Below, one piece after another: positions 31,394 through 42,413 of a DNA stretch of 64,000 nt. Every line of letters begins with the position of its first letter. Position 1 is the stretch's first letter. This DNA is from Eurosta solidaginis. Its lineage: Eukaryota; Arthropoda; Insecta; Diptera; Tephritidae. The translations under genes and the position numbers were made by a program. The notes beneath the pieces were generated by a model that was not told where the DNA came from, made no database searches, and worked only from the letters and a program-made list of their open reading frames with translations. The stretch is taken from contig NW_027136912.1 of NCBI RefSeq assembly GCF_040869045.1, positions 62,001 to 126,000 of the forward strand. Reading direction: 5' to 3'.

Positions 31394-32572
31394 CTAAATT
31401 GTATCTACCCCCTCTGGCCTTTCTACTTCCACACGGCGTGCTTTGAAAATTGGCTTACGCAGAAGCGACGCTGTTTCCTGAATCAGAGCTTGTGATACCG
31501 TTTCTGCGAATGTTGACTTTGGGTTTGCGTATGTAGCTCGCTTTGTTTCGACGTCCCGTATGCCATTTATAAAGCTCTGAATCTTTACCCTTTCAGTATA
31601 TTCCACGGGTGTGTCTGCATTCGCTAAATGTGCCAGCCTTTCAATATCCGACGCAAATCCTTGCAAAGTTTCACCAGGCCTCTGGAAGCGGTTCAGGAAC
31701 TCCATTTGGTATATCTGTCTACTATGCTCAGTTCCGTATCGTCTCTCTAGAATGGTTTGTAAAATCTCAGCTGCAGGCCCTTCCAACGCCATGAACAGTG
31801 CAGCAACTTTATCATCAGCATTCCAATTGTTCAATGTTGCGGTCTTCTCAAACTGTAGCTTAAAGTCCTAGAAAGGAACAGACCCGTCAAAGGATGGTGT
31901 TTTTACCTTTGGATTGCTTGCTGAAACAGCTGGCCGATTTAGTTGCAACTCCTGTATACGACCTCTCAAAGCTTCTATCTCAGCCCCAATTTTGTCCTCG
32001 AGCTGCACAATTTTTGTATCCTGTGCTTCCAGCTTTAATGTTACCCTTGCTTCCTGTGCTTCCAACTGCGAAGATATCTGCGCCACCTGCAATGACAAGC
32101 TCTCCTCTTGTGCTTCCATCTTAGATGTTATACGTGTCTCTTGCGACTCCAGTTGGGATGCCATATATGTCTTCTGCTCTTCCAGTTGGGATGCCATATA
32201 TGCCTTCTGTTCTTTGAGCTGTGTAGAAATGTGTGTTTCCTGTGTTTCAATCTTCGATATTATGCGTGTCTCCTGCGATTCCAACTGAGATGCCACTGTC
32301 GATGTTTGAGCAGTTACTGCAGCCAATATCATGTTCATGTCTGTGCTCGTAACTGTAAGCGATGTTTCGTTTTTCCCTTCAATTTTTGTTGTTGTTTCGT
32401 CCCCATCAGGATAAAAGACAAACTCGTCCACATCAATTCCTTGCGACTCCATTACCTCTCGTAGCCGTGCTAGCAGTTCCATCTTATTGCCGGTTGTATT
32501 TAATCCACGGTTCTCCAACTTTTTTTCAGCTGCTGGATCTTCACTTCACTGAACTTTGCCATGTCCAAGTTG
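31394..32572 (-). pseudogene. Gag of copy 2, frameshifted
   Basis: The probable start codon is at 32570-32572. One missing A in a run near 32520 shifts the frame, after which ENRGLNTTGNKMELLARL continues the SAP-like motif. The coiled-coil heptads (SQLESQETRI, TQLKEQKAYMASQLEEQ) are expanded. The gag core runs through 31394-31834. The two parts are separated by a stop near 31868, and another stop lies before the zinc knuckle. Compared with copy 1 the number of heptad units differs. Confidence 0.85.
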
Positions 32573-32621
32573 TATTCCCAATCTTCGGAATTTATTCAAC
32601 AATCCCAATTCTGACACCAAT

Positions 32622-33169
32622 TGTAACGAATTTACTTACAAATCTTCTTATTTGCAACCCTCTGCTAAGTTCGAATCACTAAACTGTTGAATAAATAACT
32701 CCAATATTGAATAATGCAAAATGGCCTTTATTAAAGTACTTCACAATAACACTCAAACTGTGCAACGAATAGCTTGCTTAATAATCAAACTGATTGATAG
32801 CTCAAATCAAACTGAATTCCAGCGCCTCTACAATTGCCGCCTTTTATACTCTTTGATTTCAACCTTCGCATCTTCTAGGCGCTTCAAGAATCTATTAGTC
32901 CAGCAGCTCTCAAACTTCTCCTGTAACTACAATTGCACAATTTTATAGTTTTTCTCATTGCATACTTATAGGAGTATCTCAGATATATGCATGTGTTTGT
33001 GCATTGACTCTCCGCTGCTCGTATACGTACATGGTACATATGTGTAGACGTAATTATTGTTTCGTTTATGTAGATACATAATGATTGATCTATGGATGTG
33101 TATTCACGTCACTGCTCAGCATCGGCTTAGAGACGAAAGCATTGCTCAGTGCTGCTAACATTCGTTACA
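32622..33169 (-). repeat. 5' LTR of copy 2
   Basis: 548 bp, from TGTAACGAATTTAC to CATTCGTTACA on the plus strand. It is followed inward by CTGACACCA, the complement of the tRNA-Leu-type primer site. Confidence 0.9.
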
Positions 33170-34359
33170 ATATAAAATATCCTACTCTTGCAGAAGAATG
33201 AAGCACACTACCAAGAGAGACGCGATCACCATGGTTTAACTTCGTTCTGGATACTGTAACAAGTTAAATTCTGTCTTGTCCAGAATCAACATGCATACGA
33301 TGTGCCCCCACATGACACCAACAATCTTTTCAATTCCAATGTGGAACCTACACTTCTAACACCATTCACTTTATGGCCGGCCTCTTTTGTAACTGCAAGT
33401 TGCCTTAGATTTCCATTAGAGAACTTTGATGACAAATCGTGCGTGGTCGCGCCCTTTAAATGGAACGAAGCACTGCTAACACAGCAACAATATGTGGGCA
33501 TTCTACTACGTCGAGAATCTCCATACGGAAGAGACAGCTAATGATTGCTTCCGGGAAAACGAATACCATACCATGCAGTGGAAGCACACATAACGTTCAA
33601 ATATACTACGGACATTAGGTTATGTCGGCGAGATCGATGACTACTGATTTGTTCTGCATACAGGTGCACAAATAGGAGAGGCGGAGCAAGAAGGAAACGT
33701 GAGGCTTAAAGGGGTGAAAGTGAGGAGCTTTAGATGGTGCATGACAGAAGAAATGCTTCAAAGTTTCCTGGTCTACCAAATCACGAATAGTTACAGCATT
33801 CTTGAAGGATGAATAATGGTGAGAAGGAGAGAGAACAACCAACTAAATTTCAGGATTTGGTCAAGTCGCGGAGCATATAGTTCCCATCAGAGCTAAATAA
33901 GAAGAGAAAAAAAGCAAAACCTCTGTCCTTCTTCGTCTAATTATTCCTTACTGTTATAGAGCTATTTTATAAAGCACTTTAAACGGTTAAGAAGTTAAGA
34001 ATAAACCTGTGGTTAGAATGTGTCCAAAATCCGAATTAGATAGCTCAGCCTTGCGCTTAGCCTAGAACGAGCAATGCAGAGTTACACCAACAAGAAGCAT
34101 AGACATCACAACTTTCGACGCTTTATTCTATAAAAACACTTTTGGGACAGTCGCTAATAAACAGAAACCACAAAATGTTTTTGTAAGCGTGTAGACACCC
34201 TGGAGTCAAAAGCCAAAGAACATTCTAGTTCATTAACTAGAATTTTGTGGGGTTATTCATACTAGTTAATATTTATTTATTCGACTAGAATTTTGTCTGT
34301 GGGACTTGAGGAAATGCCCGAGTACTTCCTGTAGCCAATTTGCAATGCATACTTCAGTT
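33170..34359. other. Unassigned interval
   Basis: Short ORFs on both strands only (for example 33302-33541 plus). CTAGT-rich phrases with ACTAGAATTTTGT twice at about 34237 and 34280. No gene recognised. Confidence 0.4.
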
Positions 34360-34860
34360 GACAATGCTCGATATCGTCCAAATCAATGGCCACATAAACA
34401 TAAGCATGACGAGTCGACCTTCACCATTACTCCAATATAGGTTAAAGAAGCTATTGAAAAGGCCAAGCCTTCCATATCAATAGTCCCAGACGGAAAAGCT
34501 ATGCCGATGCCAAAACACTTTGGCCATGTGGGCATCAGCAGCCTAGCTCATTTTTTCTACTTGTTGTTAAAAGCCTTTACCATTCAAGAATAACAGAGAG
34601 AGACCGGAAACCCAGCGGGTATCTACCGATACTATACCTTTAGGCAGCAACGAAAACATTTAAAGCCGTTACGCTTTCCTCAATTAAATGAAATTCTTCG
34701 GTTATCCAGTCATCAGCATGACTTCCGTAAAATGCATATCACTACCACCATTCTGAACTCCATTAACACTCATCATAGGACGGTGCTAGTTCAGATTTGC
34801 CTGTTTTTACACAGTCAACCACGACTGTTTCATTCCTTCTCCGGTAGACAGATAGATAAT
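34360..34860 (+). pseudogene. Jockey-like LINE reverse transcriptase fragment
   Basis: Plus-strand translation, with one stop near 34440 and another near 34590, gives KEAIEKAKPSISIVPDGKAM, then MPKHFGHVGISSLAHFF. A proline-rich NPAGIYR stretch and HQHDFRKMHITTTILNSI follow. The order and wording match the N-terminal half of a jockey-type RT (KxSKAxGPDGI, LTHLG, HQHGFRxxxSTTTALN). It is 5'- and 3'-truncated and decayed. Confidence 0.8.
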
Positions 34861-35290
34861 TTATTGAAGATTGCACTGCGACCATTGGTCAGCACCTGAT
34901 CCCAGCCGACTTCGATGGTGAACCCTAAAAGTTCCCTTGGCTTGAGGGATTTAATGTGGGAATGTTCTGGCCATGGTGAGCCCATAAATTTAGACCTGCA
35001 TCTTGAGATGCCATTTGATATAATGCTGGAGCAAAGTCTGACTATTAAGTTAATTGGTATGACCCTGATGGGTATGCTGACTAGTATGGCATCTGGAACG
35101 AAGTTGGCGTATATGATGACTAGTTTGTCAATTGGTATGATGCAGAGACTGGCAATTGGTATTTCGTAGGGAATCGTCGTGCTAAAAATACCAGTTGCTT
35201 ATATGGAGAAATTACATAACTCATACTAGTTGGGATTTTAGGCAAACTAGTATTCTCTAGTATAAAACTAGTTGGTTTGACCGCAGGGCA
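34861..35290. repeat. Irregular TTGGTATGA / ACTAGT-rich repeat
   Basis: Imperfect repeats of TTGGTATGA and GACTAGT-type words between 35040 and 35170, then four ACTAGT-type sites between 35220 and 35275. It looks like a worn minisatellite or the subterminal part of an unknown element. Confidence 0.4.
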
Positions 35291-35616
35291 TCAACAAATA
35301 AGACCAAAACCCGAAAAGTGAGACAATTCCAACAAAAAAGGAAACCACATAAAAAGTTTGAAACAAAATTTAAGGGACTGACAAAAGTTTTCTCGTTTAT
35401 TTGTCTAAATTATTATTTTTTTCTCTTTTTGGTCTTGTCTTGTTTCATGCAACTAAATTAACTTTATTGCTTTATTCAATTTGGAATGCTGTGCGATCGC
35501 TACAGGCATTTAGTAGGACATAATTGTTGAGCGTCTGGGTTAAGCAATCAGCAAAACCAAACTAAGCAAATCAACTCAGTAGCACAGCATGTTGTTGCGT
35601 ATTTTTGAATTTTTCA

Positions 35617-35636
35617 CCCCCCCCCCCCCCCCCCCC
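35617..35636 (+). repeat. Poly-C run of 20
   Basis: An uninterrupted C20 homopolymer in AT-rich surroundings. It is rare in insect DNA; the length could be inexact if the assembly came from error-prone reads. Confidence 0.85.
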
Positions 35637-35639
35637 TTA

Positions 35640-37539
35640 CTACAGTTGATTATAAGTAAATGTGGTGCGTTGCTATTAAACCAGCAGGATATAAATTGTA
35701 GGCAAAGTGGTAGAGAGCTAAAAATTATGTAGTCGTATGTGTGTGTGTGTGTGGCGAAAGTTGTGCATGACCTTGCTTATGTGTGAAAGGGTGTACTTTG
35801 TTGGGGATGTGCGTTAGTATGTGCCTTTAAGGGTGTTAAAAACTTTCGAAAATACCTACTTATTTGTTTCGTTTGCAACAAAAGCGCATGTGTACTACAC
35901 ATCCTAAACTATTTATCAAGCCACTAAGTGTAGTGACAATTTGAGAACGGTGTAACAAATGTCATTTCTATTTAAATTTGCTACACAAAACATTTAATGC
36001 GCACTGGTGGTATTGCAGCTGTAGATGTGGATTGTGGAGATACACAAAATCGCTTGAATTGCCGGACCCGCATTGAGCGTCATTTAAATGTTTTTATTTT
36101 GCCTCTTCTTAAAATTTGTTTTATTGTATTCAACAATAGTTTTGTGTTGAACAATAGTGTGTATCTTTTTGCTGGTTTCGACTGCTGTGTTTAGTTTTTG
36201 TATTTGGTTTTTTCTTGCTCCTACATGCGCTTTGGCGCGCCATCAATTTTTGTCTGAAATTTCATCTCAGTAGCGCTCTAATGAAAATTATATTTTTGTT
36301 CACTGAAACGCCTAAAATTCTGATACAAAATATCATGACTGCCATCGTCCGTCATTGCGGTTTTTATTGGGAATTGCGTGCTTTCGTACTTGTTAATTTG
36401 CGCACAATTTCAAATCATTTTGCGGCTAACGAGCTTGACCTAAAAATACGCGTGCAACCTGTACGAAAGTCTAAAACTTTGTTCAATTGATAATCGAAGC
36501 GCTGTTGTCAGTGCGTTGGCGAAACCAAATCTATATTAAGAAATTGGTCACAAAGTATAGCGTAGCTAGGTAATTAGCTAATGATTGATTATTATAGGTA
36601 AAAATGTACACCATAGCCCGGTGTGCTTCTGATTTAGCTCAATTTCAGTACAGACAGCCGCGAAACCAATTATCTCTAACCCATCAGTTGTGGTGGCTAC
36701 TTGGGATATAAGCCAGCATTATTGGGGATTTCCCCAAAATTAAAGCAAAGTATTTTTATTATTAGTTTTGTACAATCAAATTTGACAGTGTGGCTCGTTA
36801 ATGACAACAGTTGTGCAAACGTTTGGGAGGTGGTGATAAAGGTACCAACAACAGAAGTGGCACAATTCAGAACGTCTCAGTGAAAGAGCTGTAAATGTAG
36901 GGCATGAATGATATTAGCAGCAGTAACATGCATCTATGGCATGATATGAAAGCAAAAGGGAAACCAAAGTTCATCTTGGCGTCGAATGTTAATTGCGGAT
37001 ATTCTGACAATAGTCGCATACAAGGACTAGTGGGACTCGTGCAAAGATCCTGGCTGCATCACTGAGCACCACGGTCCACAACATAATAGGTCTCGAAATA
37101 GAATGCTGGGTTGTACTAGCTTCTTCTTTGTTGGGCGAAGTGTTCATGCCCAAAGAGCAACCTTCTTACAAGTCACAAACTGCGGGAAGTCATTATATAA
37201 AGGTAAAATATTAGCTTTACAAGTTCAGGCCGGCCGTTAAGGCACAGAGCCCTCCACGCCTTAAATATTTTACCATTGATAAAGAGATATCATTGGGATA
37301 TTTAAGTTTAGTTCTTTTTTGCAGTTTTTGTTAACTTCTTTATTGCACCTTCAGTGTTCCGATGATTTTGTGCTTTCCTCTCAAAAAGGATCGCATTCCA
37401 AGCTGAATTGCTCTTCAACCTCATCCACGCTATCAAAGAACCCATAGAGGCTGCTACTGTGAACTGACCACTGATAAACCACCTGCAATGTCCTATTGTT
37501 TTCTAAAAAGCACCTTCATTTTACTTCTTATTATCTGCG
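35640..37539. other. Interval without a recognisable gene
   Basis: A short (GT)n run at about 35737-35752. Frames of 60-91 aa (35997-36194, 36215-36490, 36701-36883) show no domain. The right edge may belong to the LINE that follows. Confidence 0.4.
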
Positions 37540-37857
37540 AGCCTTTTCCCATGAAGGGAAGCAAGTATACGTGGGAGCCTGTTCGAAGGTAAACTAAGAC
37601 AACGTACTATAAATGCAACATATAGTTAGTTATGTTCGCAGGCAAGAAAATAAGCTTCTGTGTGAAGAAACGTAAGAGCTTTTCTACATGTTCACGATGG
37701 TCCCCACCCCACACCTGCGCGCCATAAAACATTATTGATCTTGCGGCAGCATCAAAGATTTAGATTTTTTTCGAAATACAGATTCGAGGGTTATTTAAAT
37801 AGCTCAACCATGTAGGGCATATTGCGGCTTTTGCCTCGCCAAGCTTTGTGTCTAAGT

Positions 37858-38467
37858 TAGGGCTGTGACTATCCGCATATTCGAATATCTGGATATCCAT
37901 ACGGATATCCGTTGACACGTATAAAATCCGGACGGCATTGATATCTGGTTAATATTTGTTTATGAAACTATTCGGATATCCGGATTTATGAAGATCCGGT
38001 TAATAACCATTTTTTTGGATATCCAGTGAAAACAACAAATTGATGTACCATATATGTTTACTTAACATTAATATCAATAAATTCGTGGGGCATTTAAATC
38101 AATTAACAGCGATTTTTCACAATATAAACAAATGGCAGTGTGGTTTTTTCACTAGTTTGCGAAATTGTAGCTTTTTAATTTTTGACGTTCATTTAATAAT
38201 CTACAAACATATTTTGCGAATAATTTTCCGATGTTTGCTTCGTTCAATTCTGATATGCAGATATTCAACTTTTATATTCCAGTATCCGGTCATACAGATA
38301 TTCGGATTTTCCTTTTACGTATCCGGATAGCCGAACAGCGGATATCCGGATTTCCCATTTATGAATCCGGATATCTTGATAGCCGGATTTTTTGCTTAGC
38401 TATCCGGTTATTCGAATATCCGGTTTATCCGGATAGTTGAAAAATCCGGATGCAGTTCACAGCCCTA
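37858..38467. mobile_element. 610-bp hAT-type MITE
   Basis: The ends are inverted: TAGGGCTGTGA at 37858 and its complement TTCACAGCCCTA ending at 38467. A perfect 8-bp target duplication, GTCTAAGT, sits at 37850-37857 and 38468-38475, the hallmark of hAT elements. The interior is filled with ATATCCGGAT-like words in both orientations, forming nested palindromes. There is no transposase, so it is non-autonomous. It lies inside the RT C-terminal region of the LINE. Confidence 0.95.
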
Positions 38468-38638
38468 GTCTAAGTGTTTAGTGAAGGAGAATTTTTAATT
38501 TAGCATTATACCCAGATATTTATACTCGTTCTTAGTTTCGACCAGATAATTTCCAAAAAACTACCTATAGTTAGAGGGGAGCCTTCCACCCTTTCTAAAA
38601 ACAAGGAATTTTAATTTAGACAGGTTAACTTTTAATGC

Positions 38639-39960
38639 TCACAGCTTGCAATAATCATGCAAAGCATTAATCATGTTTTGCAGACATACAGCCGACTCTG
38701 CTAACAGTACCAGGTCTTCGGCGTAAATCAAAATCTTGATTTTCATATCCGCCACTTCAACCTCACCTGGGAGGTAAGCAATTAAATCATTGAGATACAG
38801 GAAGAACAGCACCGGGCTTAGTAAACATCCCTGCCGGACACCCTGATTGACTGGGAACGGGCTAGAAAGCTTTCCATTATACCATAATTGACTCGTAGTA
38901 TCCCCATATATAAGGCGTAAGATTTCAGTCAAATGACTCGACAACCATATGAGGCCAGCTTATAGAATAGCGAGTTACGAGGGACAGTATCAAAGGCACA
39001 CGAGAAGTCTACAAAAAATACAAAAGTTTTCTCTTCGCGGCAAAGTTAAAATTAACGGTACTTGTAAAATTAAATATGTTATCGATGGTTGAATAGTTCT
39101 TACGGAAACCCGTTTGGCATTCTGTAGATGTACTATGACAATCAATCCACGCATTAATGCGGCTTAATAACATGCCGGTAAATATCTTATACAACGTATC
39201 CAGCAGAGAGATCCTTTATAGTTACTCGGAAGACAAGGATCACCTTTTTTGAACAGCATGATAATCACAAAAGAGGAGAACGAAGTAGGGACCTGTTTTT
39301 TATGAAAAATAAAATTAAGCAGAGAGAGAACCAAATTATGGAAGCTTTGCGGTGCATATTTATAGAATTCATTTGGTATGCGGTCATTGCCAGGGGCTTT
39401 GCTCGGAGCGCCGAGGAATGGGCCCAAAATAAGCGGAGCAGCCCATTGAAAGCTATTAACTATACCAGAATTAACAAGCAACGCCCTAAAGTGGTCCTTG
39501 AAGTCTTGAAGTAAAAGGCTACTAACGACACCAGGTGTTGTTCGCTTAAGGGAGTTAGCTATTCGCCACCAATCACTTGAGTTCCTTACACTATTTAAAA
39601 GGTCGATATCTCTGCATTTTCACTGAATTTTTTTCTCACTACATAGTTGGAAGTACTTCCTGCGAGAGGCACGGTACCTAGTTCTAGCAGAGTCCTCGAA
39701 ACTTTTCTTATACTTGTTTAAGTCACGTAACATTTCCAAGCGTAACTTATGACACTGAGAGTCAAACGAAACTTTTTTTGGCGTGAAAGTATCCCGGGAA
39801 GGTTTTACCATAGCCGCTGCTTTTATCTTCTCTGTTAAAAGTAATACTTTATCTTCTACAGCGTCGCTCGAATAAACATAGTCAAAGCCACATGATCTTG
39901 AGATGATCTCACGATATCTATCAGTTTTATTATAATACAAGGCCGTATAATTCGCTACTC
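38639..39960 (-). pseudogene. RT of the second-lineage LINE, four frames
   Basis: Ordered RT motifs on the minus strand. SKAPGNDRIPNEFYKYAP and LFKKGDPCLPSNYKG (39164-39481) come first. MYKIFTGMLLSRINAWID and QTGFRKNYSTIDNIFNF (39009-39194) follow. PVNQGVRQGCLLSPVLF and the catalytic box IYAEDLVLL, where the usual YADD reads YAED, are in 38639-38944. The YAED change alone would impair catalysis, and the frames are separated by stops and shifts. The segment before RT (39620-39940) is rich in basic residues, as in the endonuclease-RT linker. Confidence 0.85.
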
Positions 39961-40060
39961 ATTGCAATTTATTAAAGTCACGCTGTTGCCGTCTTGCGTG
40001 AGCATCGTCGTTAAGCGTGTTTAATTTTAAAATCTCCGTTTTTTTACAGCATCTATCCTT

Positions 40061-41129
40061 TGCGATGGATCAATATATAAGCAGTAGTTTCCAGTTGGAA
40101 AATAAATGAAAAGAGATGTGTACAAATTTAATATACCAAGCTCGGCATCACCTGTTTGCATACCTAAGCCATCTTAATTCAAAAGAACTCATTGGGTTGT
40201 AAACAGCAATACAAAGCTTTGAGTCTCGCAGCTTCTCGAACCCAATTGTCAATCTCTCTTACTCAAGGCAAATGCTGTTCAACGTCAAAGATACATTTAG
40301 CACGCGAGGCAGTGGCAAGCTCTTTATGAAACTAGTTTCCAGAACGTACCGAATTTATATCCGGCAAAGAACGATAAACGCCGAAAACACTACCCAAAAC
40401 AAAAACATCTAGTTAAAGTTTATTTGACTGGATCTTGACAAATGCGACACATAGTCTTTACCTTGCATAACGACCTTACCTATAAATGTTTCAAACAGCG
40501 TAGGAGTTAATACTTCGACCTTCCATCGATCACGGAAATTTTTGTGAAAGAAATATAGAAACGTGGCGCTTTCATTAACCGTCCAGCCCAGCACGTTGTA
40601 CCTCGCCTTATTTACACTTCCATATTAGTCGACATGGCAAGAGCTTAAAACCCTAATTTGTTTTCCTACATGGAACTTCTACTAGATCGATGATGTCAGC
40701 GTTTGATCACTAACACAGCCAAAAGTCAGAAAAGTGCCGCTTCCAAATTTGAACCCTACATTCCAAATGTAAACCCCGTCCAATCTGGCTATCTGACTAT
40801 GCTGAAATAGTTTCATCGAAGCTCCCACTGCTTCTATCGTAAGGCAGAACTCTGGGCTAGGGTGATCAAAATATTTAAGAAAACATGTTTTCAAGCACGA
40901 GTTTATTTGTGCCATGAAAACATCACAGCCAGTTCATTTGTCCTCTCAGATGACAGTCGGAGTCGGCGTAAAACATAAAACGGCTAGAATTGTGGGAAAA
41001 TGAAAGAAAGAGAATCGCAGCCGTACTATTCCATTATACGAAGCTCAAATTTAATGTAGAAATAATTAAAATTTCCTAATTCGCGACTTCTAAAATTTGC
41101 GCCTAAAAGTGTGTTTTCGAAATTGTTTT
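40061..41129. other. Unassigned interval right of the LINE
   Basis: Could include the decayed upstream part of the LINE, but no endonuclease motif was recognised. Frames of 61 and 77 aa (40409-40594, 40682-40915, minus) have no known domain. Confidence 0.4.
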
Positions 41130-42413
41130 ACCATAGATATATACTTCTATAAATCAAAATGATCTGGGCAAAAAAAGAAATTCATTTAGCCATGTCCGTC
41201 CGTCCGACCGTCAGTCCGTAAACACGATAACTTGAGAAATTTTGAGGTATGAATGGACGAAATTGGACAATAACCACGCCCACATTTTCGATATCGAAAA
41301 TTTCGAAAAACCGAAAAAGACCGATAATTCATTACCAAAGACCGAAATTTGTCTAGGATACTTTTAATGCCATAAGCCGAACAAAAATTTACCAATCCTT
41401 GTGAAATTTCGCAGGAGCTTAGATTCTAGGACGATAACTGTTTTCTGCGAAAAATGGCGAAATCGGTTGAAGCCACGCCCAGTTTTTATACACAGTCGAC
41501 TGTCTGTCCTTCCGCTCGGCCGTTAACACGATAACTTGAGAAAAAATCAATATATCTTTACTAAACTTAGTTCACGTACTTACCTGAACTCACTTTATCT
41601 TGGTAATAAAAATGGGCGAAATCCGACTATGACCACGCGCGCTTTTTCGATATCGAAAATTTCGAAAAATGAAAATAATGTCATAATTCTACACCAGATA
41701 CAAAAAAGGCATGAAAATGGCGATTGGATTGGTTTTTGACGCAAAATATAACTTCAGAAAATACTTTGTAAAATGGCTGTGACACCCACCATATTAAGTA
41801 GAAGAAAATGAAAAAGTTCTGTATGGCGATATCAAAAGCCCTTGGAATAATGGCAGAATAATCTTCGTGGTATTACATATATAAATAAATTAGCGGTACC
41901 CGATAGATAATGTTCTGGGTCACCCTGGTCCACATTTTGGTCGATACCTCGAAAACGCCTTCAGATATACAACTTAGTACTCCCTTTTAAAATACTCATT
42001 AACACTTTTCATTTGATACCCATATCGTACAAACACATTACAGAGTCACCCCTGCTCCACCTTTATGGCGATATCTCGAAAAGGCGTTCACCTATAGAAC
42101 TAAGGCCCACTCCCTTTTAAAATACTCATTAACACCTTTCATTTGATACCCATACCGTACAAGCACATTGTAGAGTCACCCCTGGTCAACCTTTATGGCG
42201 TTTTCTAGAAAAGGCGTCCATCTATAGAACTAAGGCCCACTCCCTTTTAAAATAATCTTTAATACCTTCCATTTGATACCCATGTTATACAAACACATCC
42301 CAGGTTTACCCTAGGTTCATTTTCCTACATGGTTATTTTCCATTATTTTGTCTCCAAAGCTCTCAGCTGTGTATGTAATGTTCGGTTACACCGGAACTTA
42401 GCCTTCCTTGCTT
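41130..42413. mobile_element. Short copy of the TIR/130-bp-array element
   Basis: Aligns with 6958-9734 through the CCGTCCGTCC, AACACGATAACTTGAG, CACAGTCGACYGTCTGTCC and GTATGTAATGTTCGGTTACA blocks. The left terminus is lost. The right end keeps GGAACTTAGCCTTCCTTGC. Only three 130-bp units are present, against about ten in the other copy. Confidence 0.85.
41914..42330. repeat. 130-bp tandem units, three copies
   Basis: Units begin near 41914, 42045 and 42175, with the degenerate terminal unit near 42300. The sequence matches the 8321-9640 array. Confidence 0.85.

Larger units (their letters stand above)
29806..33169 (-). mobile_element. Internally deleted Ty3/gypsy element (copy 2)
   Basis: Minus-strand relative of copy 1, placed tail to tail with it 113 bp away. 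The 5' LTR is 32622-33169 (548 bp). The 3' LTR survives only from about 29806 to 30219, its outer 130 bp being lost or replaced by 29697-29805. The internal region again carries gag, protease and an integrase tail without RT, RNase H or integrase core. The middle part of its LTR differs from that of copy 1 while the two ends are alike. No target duplication can be scored because the left end is damaged. Confidence 0.9.
37540..40060 (-). mobile_element. Second-lineage LINE, decayed and interrupted
   Basis: A minus-strand non-LTR retrotransposon recognised by its RT. Frames at 39620-39940 (linker rich in Lys/Arg), 39164-39481, 39009-39194 and 38639-38944 form one RT. The thumb region continues to the left through 38640 and beyond the MITE insertion to about 37540 (LWALKVNLSKLKFLVF, YKYLGIMLN, AAARSIMFYGAQVWG). 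It differs in sequence from the other LINEs in the window; its clade is not assigned. Confidence 0.82.
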
